A stretch of DNA of 64,000 nt from CAYZJR01 sp964503045 (GCA_964503045.1 CAZCZI010000008.1:62001-126000), one strand, 5' to 3'; counted from the stretch's first letter, positions 19,115 to 28,490 are shown. Numbers and translations: made by a program. Notes: a model not told the origin generated them from the sequence alone.

Positions 19115-20836
19115 ATGCTCAGGCTTGAGCGGATTAGCAAGATTTATCCATTAAAGGAAGCGCTCAAGGAAGTCAGCTGGGAAATCAAGGCTGGCGAGCG
19201 TTTGGGGTTGGTGGGTGCTAATGGAAGCGGGAAGACCACGCAGTTCAAAATCATCATGGGTGAAATTGAGCCGACTTCTGGTCAGGTGATCAAACCTTCC
19301 GGTACCAAGGTTGCTTGTCTCAGCCAAGAGTTTGACGTGCAACTCGAGAACACTGTACATGACGAACTCATGCGTGCGTTCAAAGATGTTGATGACATTC
19401 GATTGGCACTGCATGCGGTGCAACATGAGTTGGAGACGGCGACTGAAGAGGAGTCACGAAAGCTGCTCCATACGATGGATAAGCTGCAGCGAGAGTTTGA
19501 AGCAAAAGATGGGTACGCGCTTGAGCATCGCGTCGACAAAATTCTTCCTGAAATCGGATTTACACTGGCCGATGCCAATCGTTTAGTAGGAACATTCAGT
19601 GGTGGTTGGCAAATGCGAATCGGTCTGGGCAAAATCATGCTTCAGCAGCCGGATATCTTGCTTTTGGACGAACCTACAAACCACATTGATTTAGAAACGA
19701 TTGAGTGGTTAGAAACCTATTTGAAGGGACTCAGTACACCAATGGTGATCGTTTCGCATGATCGCACATTTCTTGACCGGCTGTGCACCAGAATCGTGGA
19801 AGTGGAGCGTGGCGAGAGCTTCGAATATTTGGGAAATTACACTGCATACGTCGAGGCGAAGGCATTGCGCGTGGAGACACAGCAGGCGGCATATGAAAGA
19901 CAACAGCGTGAATTGGAGCGCCAACAGGCGTTTGTTGATAGGTTTCGCGCCAGTGCCACCAGAAGCACCCAAGCTAAGAGTCGCGAGAAGCAATTGGAGA
20001 AGATCGAGCTGATTGAAGCGCCCGAGGGGGAAGAGCGCACGTTGAAGTTTCGTTTCCCGACCGCCGAACGTGCTGGTCGCGAGGTAGCACACATCAATAA
20101 TGTCACGCACACTTATGGCGACAATATAGTGTTTCTCGGTGCAAAATTGACGATTGAGCGCGGCGATCGCATAGCACTTCTGGGACCAAACGGCTCCGGC
20201 AAATCGACTCTTCTTCGACTGCTCATGGGGATGGAGCAACCTACCGATGGAGCCGTTACGTTGGGTGAACACAATATTGTTCCTGCATACTTCGAGCAGA
20301 ATCAAGCTGAAGCGCTCGACCATACCAAGACTGTTTTGGAGTCGGTTGCTGATGAGGTTCCACATTGGAAAGATCAAGAAATTCGAGGCTTGCTTGGGAA
20401 ATTTCTGTTTAGTGGAGACACTGTATTCAAGAAGGTCGATACACTGAGCGGCGGCGAGAAGGCGCGGTTGGCGCTGGCTAGAATGATGTTGAGATCGGCA
20501 AACTTTCTGGTTTTGGATGAACCCACAAATCACCTCGATATTCCCGCAAAGGAAATGATCGAAGAAGCGATTTCTCAATATGAGGGAACAGTTGTTGTTG
20601 TCTCGCACGATCGGTATTTCATATCAAAGATTGCCAACAAGATTGTCGAGATACGCGACGGCGACCTAGTTATGTATCCGGGCAACTATGCCTACTACCA
20701 GCAGAAAAAGGAAGAAGAAAAGCAAAGGGCTTTGAGAGCCAAGTTGGCTGCCGAGGAGGCAGAAAGGCTCGCCGCCAAGCGCGCCAAACTAAAAGAGAAA
20801 GAGCTTGAAAAGAAGCGCAAAAAGCAGCAGGGGTGA
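19115..20836 (+). CDS. ABC-F ATPase (second paralogue)
   Basis: 573 residues from the ATG at 19115, which has AGGAG 7 bases upstream; a TTG at 19073 in the same frame lacks a ribosome site. There are two ABC domains: Walker A GANGSGKTT (34-42), signature FSGGWQMR and LLLDEPTNHID in the first, and GPNGSGKST, LSGGEKAR and LVLDEPTNHLD in the second. A charged linker rich in RQQRELERQQ separates them. The tail is a very basic, lysine-rich helix without the long Uup coiled coil, so this is a different ABC-F subgroup (YheS/YdiF-like). Such proteins bind the ribosomal E site and modulate translation or antibiotic tolerance. Which subgroup applies here needs a tree. Confidence 0.9.
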   Translation: MLRLERISKIYPLKEALKEVSWEIKAGERLGLVGANGSGKTTQFKIIMGEIEPTSGQVIKPSGTKVACLSQEFDVQLENTVHDELMRAFKDVDDIRLALHAVQHELETATEEESRKLLHTMDKLQREFEAKDGYALEHRVDKILPEIGFTLADANRLVGTFSGGWQMRIGLGKIMLQQPDILLLDEPTNHIDLETIEWLETYLKGLSTPMVIVSHDRTFLDRLCTRIVEVERGESFEYLGNYTAYVEAKALRVETQQAAYERQQRELERQQAFVDRFRASATRSTQAKSREKQLEKIELIEAPEGEERTLKFRFPTAERAGREVAHINNVTHTYGDNIVFLGAKLTIERGDRIALLGPNGSGKSTLLRLLMGMEQPTDGAVTLGEHNIVPAYFEQNQAEALDHTKTVLESVADEVPHWKDQEIRGLLGKFLFSGDTVFKKVDTLSGGEKARLALARMMLRSANFLVLDEPTNHLDIPAKEMIEEAISQYEGTVVVVSHDRYFISKIANKIVEIRDGDLVMYPGNYAYYQQKKEEEKQRALRAKLAAEEAERLAAKRAKLKEKELEKKRKKQQG

Positions 20837-20975
20837 GTGGTTTGCAATGCTTGACTTCGGCGTGTGAAAGTCGCAACCGGTTGTCAATAGTCGCTAAATC
20901 TTTGCATCTTAACCCTAACTAACTGCCATCTTTATAAGTAGGGATATGATTGGCGGGTCCATACATGGTTAAAAC

Positions 20976-23339
20976 GTGTCTGTGCCAGCAAAAGCACCTT
21001 TGAGTGTCAACCACGCCTACAAAGAGAAAGTATCTGTAAAACCGCGCAGTTACTGGATTCCGATTGCGTGCATCGTGCTTCTGTTCGTTGGTTTGCTTCC
21101 TGCAATTCGCATGGCGTGGCAGATTGCGGCGAGCGGAGCAAATGCAGTTTCGACTGACTATATTTACATTGTGCCGCTTATCGATCGAATGCTCAGCGGA
21201 AATTATCCGTGGCAGAATCTGCTGTCGGATACGTTCATTCTGCAACACATCTGTCCACTTGCAATTTTGACGCATCTGGCAAATGCGGTTTTGTTCGAGT
21301 TTGATAATAGAGCAGACTTGTGGGTTGGATTCGTCTTGACGCTTTCCGGCGCGGGGCTTTTTGCCGGCGCTTTGGCAAAGTCGATTTGGCAGAGAATTGC
21401 TGTGTTTTCTGCGATTACGCTTTTGAGTTTTGGAGCCACACGTACTTCGGCACTACTTTATGGTGAACCTGCGGTGGCGTTGGGGCTCACCACATTTGGT
21501 TTCAGCCTGGGTGTTTGGGGGCTTGCTAGATTTCCTCAAAAATTGCTGGGTTCGTCGCTCATGTTGTTTGGTGGACTCGTCTCATCGTATGCATGGGGAA
21601 TGGCACCACCTTGCTGGTTTGCATATCTGGTGGTGCTTGTTGCACAGCGATGTCGTTCAGTTCGAGATTACTCTATTTGGGCACTCGGTGTGGTGCTTTC
21701 CTTCTTGCCGTATTTCGGATTTCTTTCTGTCAGTCATTCGACAGTAGCAAGCGGCCAAACCAAAATTTGGGCCCCAAATATAGTGTTGATGTTGAATAAT
21801 CTTGGGCGAACCTTCTCGAATGAATTGGCGACACGATTTGATTCTCTACCAATGGCACTGTCTGCTGGAATTGCAGGATTGGTCCTGTTGGTGGCTTTGT
21901 TGCTCGCCTTTAGGAAGTCGAAGATTGTGGTGTCATCACTGCCGGCAATGATTGGACTTTGCGCGTACGGGTTTTCAACGTGTGTGTTTCTTTCCTTGTT
22001 TCGCAACGTTTCGATGCCCTGGTACATCCCACTAACCGCTATTTATTGGAATGGACTCGTCGCTCTGGCAATTGTTGGTCTTGCAGTTGAAAATCGATGG
22101 TCTCGATTATTGGCTTCCTTAAGTCTCGTTGGGATTACGGTGTTTTACTGTGCATCCAATATCAGTTATCAAGGCAAGAACATTTTTGAGATGATGCGAT
22201 CGCCCGCATCAGAGTCTTGCCTGCGACACTTCCAGATAGCACCGACGTATATGGATCTCAGCGTGTGCTCATGGGGATTGATGGGACCAGATGTTTTGAA
22301 CACATTGGCCGAGCCGATGCGTCGACATGGTTTGTCTGCATTTTCGAGCAAACAGCAATGGGCTTTGCAGGGTGATTACGCGTTGCCACTGGTGACGGTT
22401 CCCAACGACTCCGATTACACATGCATCAACTGGATACGCGACCGCGACCCGCAGCGGGCCGCACTGTGGGATGCGCCCGAGCATCTCAATCTGTATATCA
22501 AAGAAGGCAACTCAATTCAGTGGACTTTGGATATTCCAGAGAATACTGTGTCGGCGAAATTGAATACGGCGGTTACTTGGCCGCAAGCAGCGAAAGATTC
22601 GAGAAGTGAGCAGAAACCACCTATGGCACTTGCTTCAATCGCATTGAAAACGCCGACCACTGCTGAGCATCAAATTCGGAAGTTGTCGGGTGATTGGCAA
22701 CAATGCGATCTCGATCTTTCGAAGTTTCACGGAAAAACAGTAACTCTCACTTTCAGCGCGCCATCAAAATCTGATGTCGTATTTAGGTATCCGGCCATAG
22801 ATGTGTCTGTCGACAAGAAACGCACTGTCGTGCCGGCAACTGCCGATCGTCTTCCCTCGAATTCTGATCTCTCACCTCTGTTTCCAAATACAACAGAAGG
22901 TGATTTGAAATTGAATCCAAATGACAAATCTCTGTGGGTATCGAGTGGTTTGACTGAGCGAGAAAATGGTTGGGAGTCATCGCCAGCTCAACAAGGATCG
23001 ATCTTATATACAGATACACTCGATGTTCCTGTTCACGACTACTCGCACTTTTTTATAAGAACGTCTTTTACTGAAGACATCAAACCACCGCGTGCGCTTC
23101 ATGTTGGGTTGACTTTGAAGAGTGGGAAGTTAATAAGGTTTCCGATTATTGTTTTATCGGACGGCAATCTGCATTCATACACATACGATTTGAAGCTACT
23201 GCAGCTCAGCTCTAACGATCGTATAGTTGGAATTCAACTTTATCCTCAAACGTTGAGTGTAACGCCAGGAAAAAGTCTGGTCATAATTGAGGATATTCGA
23301 CTGATATGTCGGTCTCAAAGTACTTCCCAAAAAAACTGA
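20976..23339 (+). CDS. Large membrane protein with C-terminal extracytoplasmic domain
   Basis: 787 residues. About ten hydrophobic segments lie between residues 25 and 395, with STDYIYIVPLIDRMLSGNYPW in the first outer loop. Roughly 390 soluble residues follow, containing beta-strand-rich, jelly-roll-like patterns (QQCDLDLSKFHGKTVTLTF, HFFIRTSFTED, SYTYDLKLLQL). The layout is like GT-C glycosyltransferases of the PMT/ArnT type with a lumenal domain, but a catalytic aspartate pair is not obvious. GTG start (a second GTG is two codons later); the Shine-Dalgarno is weak. It is the first gene of a closely packed four-gene run with an oxidoreductase, an HEIGHH protein and an RNA methyltransferase. 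Confidence 0.72.
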   Translation: MSVPAKAPLSVNHAYKEKVSVKPRSYWIPIACIVLLFVGLLPAIRMAWQIAASGANAVSTDYIYIVPLIDRMLSGNYPWQNLLSDTFILQHICPLAILTHLANAVLFEFDNRADLWVGFVLTLSGAGLFAGALAKSIWQRIAVFSAITLLSFGATRTSALLYGEPAVALGLTTFGFSLGVWGLARFPQKLLGSSLMLFGGLVSSYAWGMAPPCWFAYLVVLVAQRCRSVRDYSIWALGVVLSFLPYFGFLSVSHSTVASGQTKIWAPNIVLMLNNLGRTFSNELATRFDSLPMALSAGIAGLVLLVALLLAFRKSKIVVSSLPAMIGLCAYGFSTCVFLSLFRNVSMPWYIPLTAIYWNGLVALAIVGLAVENRWSRLLASLSLVGITVFYCASNISYQGKNIFEMMRSPASESCLRHFQIAPTYMDLSVCSWGLMGPDVLNTLAEPMRRHGLSAFSSKQQWALQGDYALPLVTVPNDSDYTCINWIRDRDPQRAALWDAPEHLNLYIKEGNSIQWTLDIPENTVSAKLNTAVTWPQAAKDSRSEQKPPMALASIALKTPTTAEHQIRKLSGDWQQCDLDLSKFHGKTVTLTFSAPSKSDVVFRYPAIDVSVDKKRTVVPATADRLPSNSDLSPLFPNTTEGDLKLNPNDKSLWVSSGLTERENGWESSPAQQGSILYTDTLDVPVHDYSHFFIRTSFTEDIKPPRALHVGLTLKSGKLIRFPIIVLSDGNLHSYTYDLKLLQLSSNDRIVGIQLYPQTLSVTPGKSLVIIEDIRLICRSQSTSQKN

Positions 23340-23351
23340 AGTGACCATAGC

Positions 23352-24683
23352 ATGACCAAACAACCGGATTCGTACGATGTAGCAATAATTGGTGCGGGAC
23401 TGGGAGGACTGATCGCAACGGTACTGCTCGCTCAGCAAGGAAAAACCGTTTTCTTGAGTGATCTGAAAGCGGAGCCTGGTGGACGCGGAGCCAGTCATGT
23501 GAAGCAGGAATATGTTTTCAATCAGGGTGCTCATGCGTTGTACTTGGGTGGACCCGCGGCGCAGATATTGCAAGATTTGAAAATTGAGTATTCCGGCAGC
23601 TATCCGGCGGATGATCTGATGGCGTTGTCCAAGGGAAAGATCGAACGCCTGCCTTACAATTTTCTTTCGCTTCTGACCACCGGATTGCTTGGATTCAAGG
23701 GAAAGATCGAGCTAGTTCGATTTCTAGCGACAGTGCCTTCGATGAGCGTTGATGGATTAGATGGGGTTGGCAGTGGCGAGTGGTTAAGCCGCCACCTCAA
23801 ACAACCCGATGCGGCGGCAGTGGTTACAGCCTTAGGTAGGGTAACTACATACTGCAACGCACCCGATAGTTTTAGCGCCGCAGCTCTTCTGAAGCAGCTT
23901 CAGCTGGCCGTGAAGGGCGGCGTCAAGTATCTTGACGGCGGCTGGCAATTTTTAGTCGACGCACTCATGACGCGGATTTTTGTCTTGGACGAAGTGGAAA
24001 CTCTTTTTGGGTTAGGAACCAAAGTCGCGATTAAAGATGGCACCGCAGTCGGTGTTCAATTGACTCCTTCAAAAATCAAGAAGGCGAAGTCTGTATTGAT
24101 AACGGGTGGACCTTCTGTTGCATCACTGCTGGGAAATGACAGCCCATATCTAACAGCCAAGTGTAAGGAGCTGGTGCCGATTCGAGCGGCATGTCTCGAC
24201 GTCGCATTGACGCAGCTTCCGAATCCAAAATGTAAGTTTATTTTGGACATTGATACGCCTAGATACTTTTCAGTTCATTCGGAGTACGCCAGACTTGCCC
24301 CCGAGGGTGGTGCCCTCATTCACTTGATGTATTACCTGCAACCGGGTGAAAAAATGGACTCAAAGGCAGTCAAGACTGTTCTTGAGGAACTTTTGGAAAT
24401 GGCGCAACCAGGGTGGAAAGAGTATTTGGTAGACACCAGGTTTCTGCCAGAGATGACTGTTGCCAATGGTTATCCCGACATTCGCACTGGCGGATTTGGT
24501 GGCAGGGTGAATCCGATTGTTCCCGATGTACGAAATCTGTACGTTGCTGGTGATTGGGTAGGTTCTTCCAATTTGTTGTTTGATGCTACATGCAATAGCG
24601 TGCGCATGGCAGTGGACGCGATTTTGAGTGCGAGCAATGAGCAGTCAGAGTCTAATATTCAGGAAGCTCAAATTGGCTCGTAG
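23352..24683 (+). CDS. FAD-dependent oxidoreductase, phytoene-desaturase-like
   Basis: 443 residues. The N-terminus carries the dinucleotide-binding motif VAIIGAGLGGLIATVLLAQQGKTV, then EPGGRGASH, as in phytoene desaturase/amine oxidase-type flavoproteins. The C-terminal FAD site appears as NLYVAGDWVGSSNLLFDATCNSVRMA, also diagnostic. The middle (LKQLQLAVKGGVKYLDGGWQFLVDAL) corresponds to the family's GG.w.l...l motif, which binds flavin. Substrates in this family are carotenoids, other isoprenoids, or amines; none can be chosen here because no carotenoid genes are nearby. It follows the membrane protein by 12 bases and its end overlaps the next gene. Confidence 0.85.
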   Translation: MTKQPDSYDVAIIGAGLGGLIATVLLAQQGKTVFLSDLKAEPGGRGASHVKQEYVFNQGAHALYLGGPAAQILQDLKIEYSGSYPADDLMALSKGKIERLPYNFLSLLTTGLLGFKGKIELVRFLATVPSMSVDGLDGVGSGEWLSRHLKQPDAAAVVTALGRVTTYCNAPDSFSAAALLKQLQLAVKGGVKYLDGGWQFLVDALMTRIFVLDEVETLFGLGTKVAIKDGTAVGVQLTPSKIKKAKSVLITGGPSVASLLGNDSPYLTAKCKELVPIRAACLDVALTQLPNPKCKFILDIDTPRYFSVHSEYARLAPEGGALIHLMYYLQPGEKMDSKAVKTVLEELLEMAQPGWKEYLVDTRFLPEMTVANGYPDIRTGGFGGRVNPIVPDVRNLYVAGDWVGSSNLLFDATCNSVRMAVDAILSASNEQSESNIQEAQIGS

Positions 24684-25371
24684 TAAACACACAAGACCAC
24701 AATCGATAATTGCTGCCGATCGCGTGCGCGACCCTAGCGGAAAGCGTGGCAAAGATGATTTGAGCGGGCAGAGAATCCTTGCGCGAATGTTTAAGGAACT
24801 TGGTTTATTGACTGACTTATCCAAACAGCCAGCAGAAATTGAGAGCCGTTGTAAACTCCCGCGCATTCGAGTAACGCGACCGAGAAACGGTTTCATTCAC
24901 CCAGCAAACAAGACTCAGATTCAATCGGTTCTTCGCTACTTTGGAGAGCTTTCTTGGTATGGTGTAAATGAAATTTGTTTGGTCCAGAGCCAGTTGCCGC
25001 AGGACGCTGACAAGCTGTTGCTTGGCGGCTTATCTGTTCCTGGAAAAGTGCTTTTGTATGAGCAACCGAAACCACCGTGGTTCCTCTCAGGCAAGCTGCC
25101 TGCCGATCAATTGAGATTGATCGAATCTGCTGGAGGAACAGTTGAAGTTTCTTCCGATGGTGCGCGGTGCAAGATCAATTGGACGGAAGATGAGCTGGCG
25201 AACTTCATGTTGTTTGAAGTGCTGATGCATGAAATTGGCCACCATATAGTGCAACACTTCAAAGGAAAAAGGGAAGCGCAGGTGTTGCGAAAAAAGGATC
25301 ATGAGGCTCTTGCGGAGACATTTGCAAGACGCTGTCGCGAAGAGTATCTTCGCGGGAGTGTGAGGGAGTGA
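24673..25371 (+). CDS. HEIGHH zinc-metallopeptidase-like protein
   Basis: About 232 residues. LMHEIGHHIVQHF near residue 200 is a gluzincin/metzincin HExxH motif (HEIGHH). It is followed by a conserved acidic stretch, DHEALAETFARRC, that could supply the third zinc ligand. Upstream sequence (GKVLLYEQPKPPWFL, TVEVSSDGARCKINW) is not a family I can name. The start is placed at TTG 24673 because AGGAAG lies 6 bases upstream; this overlaps the oxidoreductase stop. A GTG at 24628 would also be possible. It overlaps the next gene by four bases (GTGA), implying coupled translation with the methyltransferase. Proteolytic activity is inferred from the motif. Confidence 0.75.
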   Translation: MARSKHTRPQSIIAADRVRDPSGKRGKDDLSGQRILARMFKELGLLTDLSKQPAEIESRCKLPRIRVTRPRNGFIHPANKTQIQSVLRYFGELSWYGVNEICLVQSQLPQDADKLLLGGLSVPGKVLLYEQPKPPWFLSGKLPADQLRLIESAGGTVEVSSDGARCKINWTEDELANFMLFEVLMHEIGHHIVQHFKGKREAQVLRKKDHEALAETFARRCREEYLRGSVRE

Positions 25372-26390
25372 GAAGTTCGCGGAAAATCACATTGGTCGGT
25401 GATTGCATTGAAAACTCTTTCAATGTCGACGCGATGATTCATGCTGCGAAGATGTTTGGGATGGAATGTGCATTTCGCAGTCCAATTAATGAAAGTTGCA
25501 CTCCTATTTCTTGCGATGAAGTCAAAACTTCATATGCGCCCGTGCTTGCTTTGGATAATTGGAAGAATACGCATGTATTGTACGGATACCAGGTTCCTGA
25601 TCAAGCGCATTCGGCCGTGATTGCAGGCAACGAGCGGCATGGAATTTCTCGTGAGATGACGGCGGTTGCAACGCAAGCAATTTCGATTCCCATGATTTCT
25701 CGCCAGTTGAATTGCATTAATGTTGCGGCGGCAGGCGCGGTGGCGCTCTATTATCTGTCGAACGGCTTTAAGGGCAAGATGCAAATTCGCAGCGAGCCCC
25801 AGAAAAAGCGTCCTGAGATTATCTTGATCGGTGGCACCAATCATGCCGAGCTTGGGAGCGCCATTCGATCCGTCGCGGCGTTTGGGTGGAATCGTGCGTT
25901 TATAGAAGATCGCTCGAATGTCTGGTTCGGCTGTGACAGAGTTACGAAATCAGAAGGACGCGCGGCAGCTCGAAGAGGCCGCAATTCGATTCGCCTTATA
26001 CCGTGTAAGGAGGCCCATGAATATTTGTTCCGTGAGGCTGTAATCGTAACTACCAAAGATCTTGGCGATTCACTGCCGAAAGTCGAATTGTGCCGAGGAG
26101 GTCAGCAAGCGATCATCATTTGTGATGAGAGCGAAATTGATGTTGGACGTGAAGATTGGAAACGTGTCGCCGAGAAGATTTCATATGCCCAGATTGAAAC
26201 GCGCGGAAGCGAGTACTCCTATCACTTCCGGCATCCTGCCAGCATTGCGCTTGCCGAGACGTCGCGGCAGGTCGGGCAAAAGGCGCTTTGGAAGCCAACC
26301 AAGCAAATGCCATTGTACGAAAGTGGGCTCAAGCTACTGTCCGACGAGCTTGGCGAAGAGGTGCAACTGGAGGATCTTGTCCAGTATTAA
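25368..26390 (+). CDS. Tandem SPOUT (TrmH/SpoU-type) RNA methyltransferase
   Basis: 340 residues. The first half ends with the complete SpoU motifs 2 and 3: AVIAGNERHGIS, then SIPMISRQLNCINVAAAGAVALYYL, which build the knotted S-adenosylmethionine site. The second half restarts with an N-terminal motif-1-like segment (EIILIGGTNHAELGSAIRSVAAFGWNRAF). It ends in a weaker site (QQAIIICDESEIDV, then HFRHPASIALAETSRQVG). This reads as two SPOUT domains in one chain, the second degenerate, so the pair may form an internal pseudo-dimer. SpoU enzymes 2'-O-methylate ribose in tRNA or rRNA; the target here is unknown. GTG start overlapping the upstream stop. Confidence 0.8.
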   Translation: MRSSRKITLVGDCIENSFNVDAMIHAAKMFGMECAFRSPINESCTPISCDEVKTSYAPVLALDNWKNTHVLYGYQVPDQAHSAVIAGNERHGISREMTAVATQAISIPMISRQLNCINVAAAGAVALYYLSNGFKGKMQIRSEPQKKRPEIILIGGTNHAELGSAIRSVAAFGWNRAFIEDRSNVWFGCDRVTKSEGRAAARRGRNSIRLIPCKEAHEYLFREAVIVTTKDLGDSLPKVELCRGGQQAIIICDESEIDVGREDWKRVAEKISYAQIETRGSEYSYHFRHPASIALAETSRQVGQKALWKPTKQMPLYESGLKLLSDELGEEVQLEDLVQY

Positions 26391-26490
26391 GGCGGGATTT
26401 CCACACATAAATGATGCTTTCGTATATTTATAGGGCAGAATACTGTAGGGATTGCCCCGATTGAAGTCCGGATTGGTCTGTCGATAAGTC

Positions 26491-27570
26491 ATGGTGGGAG
26501 CCAGCATAAGCGTTCCAAATCAAAAGCGGGAGATTGCAATTTTCTCCCCGTTTCTTGATGCGTTTGTTTTGGGTGGAGTTTCCATTCTGTGTTTTGCAGT
26601 TTTGCAAACAATGGAAGTATTGACTCCATTCATGCACGCTAATTCGAATGTGATGCAGGCGGTGTTTATATTCGGACTTCTGATTAATCAACCGCATTAT
26701 TCGGCGACATATTATCGAGTCTATAGGAGTGCTGAAGAGGCCAGGCGCTATCCGGTAGTGGCGTTCTGGATGCCTCTTGTTCTCGGGTTGATCGGTATTG
26801 CGTGCTTCTTTTCGCCAACTGGCTTGGCCCCGTGGTTTTGCAAGGCATATTTCCTAACCGTTGCGTATCACTATTCGGGGCAGAGCTACGGTGTAGCTTT
26901 GATATTTGCCCATAAGGCCGGTATTGCTGTCACCCGATTATTGAAACTGTGTGTTGGGCTTCCCATCTATTCATCCGGATTACTGTTTTTGATCGGCGAT
27001 GAAGTAATCTCTAATCATCGCGAATTTTACGATGTCAAAATGCCGATGATGGGTTTTGCGATGTGGCACTATCTCATAGCGATTTTCATTGTCGTTCTCG
27101 GAGTGTTTGCGTACGTAGGTATCAATCTCAAGTTGGCTTCTGAGCGCAAGAAACTCCCACTGATTGTGCACATCATTGTTCTTTCGCAACTTATTTGGTT
27201 TTCGTTTGGATTGCGATTGGAGATATTTGTGTTATTTGTCCCGCTGTTTCACTGCTTGCAATATTTGTTGGTTACAACCTATTTTCGCTTTCAGGAACTT
27301 GTGCGCAGCGGGCAGCTAATAGCGGCTCCTAGCCTGAATTTTCTTAAGTCGTTGTACTTTTGGCGCTATTATGGATCTTTGATTGTCTTAGGCGTGATTA
27401 TGTTCAATCTGATACCTCAGGCAATTGGCTGGACAAAAGTGTGCACCGCAGATTTTGCCTTTGCCATAATTTATTCCTTTATCAATTTGCATCATTTTTT
27501 GCTTGATGGCGAAATATGGAAGCTGCGTAAACCGGATGTCGGTAAGGCTCTGATTGAGAAGATTGCGTAG
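26491..27570 (+). CDS. Polytopic membrane protein with conserved histidines
   Basis: 359 residues with about nine hydrophobic segments spread from residue 20 to 345. Histidine-containing patterns sit at the membrane faces: INQPHYSATYYRVYR, VAYHYSGQSYGVALIFAHK, LFHCLQYL and a C-terminal INLHHFLLDGEIWK. Clustered histidines of this kind occur in membrane di-iron enzymes such as desaturases and hydroxylases, but the exact desaturase spacing is not present. I therefore treat it as an uncharacterised integral membrane protein. It stands alone: the previous operon ends 100 bases upstream, and a strong hairpin follows the stop. Confidence 0.72.
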   Translation: MVGASISVPNQKREIAIFSPFLDAFVLGGVSILCFAVLQTMEVLTPFMHANSNVMQAVFIFGLLINQPHYSATYYRVYRSAEEARRYPVVAFWMPLVLGLIGIACFFSPTGLAPWFCKAYFLTVAYHYSGQSYGVALIFAHKAGIAVTRLLKLCVGLPIYSSGLLFLIGDEVISNHREFYDVKMPMMGFAMWHYLIAIFIVVLGVFAYVGINLKLASERKKLPLIVHIIVLSQLIWFSFGLRLEIFVLFVPLFHCLQYLLVTTYFRFQELVRSGQLIAAPSLNFLKSLYFWRYYGSLIVLGVIMFNLIPQAIGWTKVCTADFAFAIIYSFINLHHFLLDGEIWKLRKPDVGKALIEKIA

Positions 27571-27596
27571 GGCGGATGTTTGGAACCGCATCTGAA

Positions 27597-27632
27597 GCGT
27601 CTTTGGCAACCCCGAAATAGTTGCCAAAGCGC
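27597..27632 (+). terminator. Hairpin after the polytopic membrane protein gene
   Basis: CTTTGGCAAC (27601-27610) and GTTGCCAAAG (27620-27629) form a perfect 10-bp stem with a 9-base loop, flanked by GCG/CGC that extend it past a bulged T. The downstream T tract is short (GCTTTG), so efficient termination is plausible but not certain. Confidence 0.5.
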
Positions 27633-27633
27633 T

Positions 27634-27663
27634 TTGACAACTGGGCAAAACCCGCTCCATTAG
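27634..27663 (+). promoter_or_regulatory. Candidate promoter of the small secreted protein gene
   Basis: A perfect TTGACA (-35, 27634-27639) lies just after the hairpin. At 18 bases spacing the -10 is only CATTAG (27658-27663), a poor match. It would give a leader of roughly 85 bases before the ATG at 27756. Confidence 0.35.
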
Positions 27664-27755
27664 TGCTTATTCATTTGTTCCTAATTGATCAAACTCGGCC
27701 GTCGATGAATGGTCAAGGTTTGAACGGCAACCAATTATTGGTTGAAGGAGAGAGG

Positions 27756-28313
27756 ATGAAACAAAGACATTTGCTGGCGGTGGTCTTTTTGACTGCGATG
27801 TGCGCACCGAGTGCGATGGCAGACGACTATCCGACAAAAGCATTTGATGCCAAATATGATCTCACGAGCCCAAGTGGAAAATCTGAATTGCGAATGGCCT
27901 CTGATGGTGCCGGCAAATTTCTCACTGCAACCAGCGCAGCAGGTGCATCATATGTAACGCTCGTTGATTACAAGAAGAAAACAAGTACGACTTTGATCGA
28001 GCAAGGCAAGATGGCGATGCAGTCGGCCCTTCCTCCTGGTGGGACTTTCGTTTCTGACGAAAACACAGTGAAGAAAGCTGGAGGAAAAGAGATTGGAACA
28101 AAGGTGATCAAAGGTCATCCATGCCACGGATACAAGTATACAAATCCGAGTGGTGGCAGCGAAGTTTGGATTGGCGATGACGTGAAGATCGTTGTCGAAT
28201 CAATTACAACAAGTCCGCAAGGAAAGACAACCATGAGTCTCAAGTCAGTTGCTGGTGCACCGCCGGCTGACGCATTTAAGGTTCCACCTGGGTACAAACT
28301 AATGACGCAATAG
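27756..28313 (+). CDS. Small secreted protein, DUF4412/LolA-like
   Basis: 185 residues from the ATG at 27756, chosen because AAGGAG lies 5 bases upstream and a signal peptide begins exactly there (MKQRHLLAVVFLTAMCAPSAMA). The mature part is one beta-rich domain. FDAKYDLTSPSGKSELRMASDGAGKFL is followed by YVTLVDYKKKTSTTLI, then GHPCHGYKYTNPSGGSEVWIGDDVKI. The 'a.y.....G....m..d..gk......g...v.i.D......y' pattern followed by 'G..c..y......g..e.Wi..d' is typical of DUF4412 and LolA-like lipid-binding envelope proteins. Periplasmic or surface location is expected; the ligand is unknown. Confidence 0.75.
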   Translation: MKQRHLLAVVFLTAMCAPSAMADDYPTKAFDAKYDLTSPSGKSELRMASDGAGKFLTATSAAGASYVTLVDYKKKTSTTLIEQGKMAMQSALPPGGTFVSDENTVKKAGGKEIGTKVIKGHPCHGYKYTNPSGGSEVWIGDDVKIVVESITTSPQGKTTMSLKSVAGAPPADAFKVPPGYKLMTQ

Positions 28314-28330
28314 AGAACCGTATACCAGGG

Positions 28331-28372
28331 GATAAGGTCTGCGAGCCGGTTGACGGATTCGTGGACCTTATC
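28331..28372. repeat. Inverted repeat GATAAGGTC / GACCTTATC
   Basis: Perfect 9-bp arms (28331-28339 and 28364-28372) with a 24-base loop, just after the small secreted protein gene. It may be a stem structure ending that transcript or a regulator site for the histidine-kinase gene that follows; no T tract is adjacent. Confidence 0.45.
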
Positions 28373-28380
28373 GCGTTTAG

Positions 28381-28467
28381 ACCTAGGGTTCTGCCTAGGT
28401 GCCAATTACTGGTCCTCCCATCACGGATTGTGAAGTCCTGTAAGAGAATTGAGGGTGTGCACCTAGG
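28381..28467. promoter_or_regulatory. Three copies of ACCTAGG/CCTAGGT upstream of the histidine kinase
   Basis: ACCTAGG at 28381-28387 and CCTAGGT at 28394-28400 form a 7-bp inverted repeat with a 6-base spacer. A third ACCTAGG sits at 28461-28467, about 24 bases before the kinase start. CCTAGG is itself palindromic and rare by chance at this density, so an operator cluster is plausible. No experiment is known to me. Confidence 0.4.
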
Positions 28468-28490
28468 CCACCTCGAGGCGGACTGCTAGA

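Noticed and set aside
19709..20608. Long minus-strand frame opposite the second ABC-F gene (299 residues)
   Set aside because: It lies wholly antisense to a gene with unmistakable Walker and signature motifs and has no domain or ribosome site.
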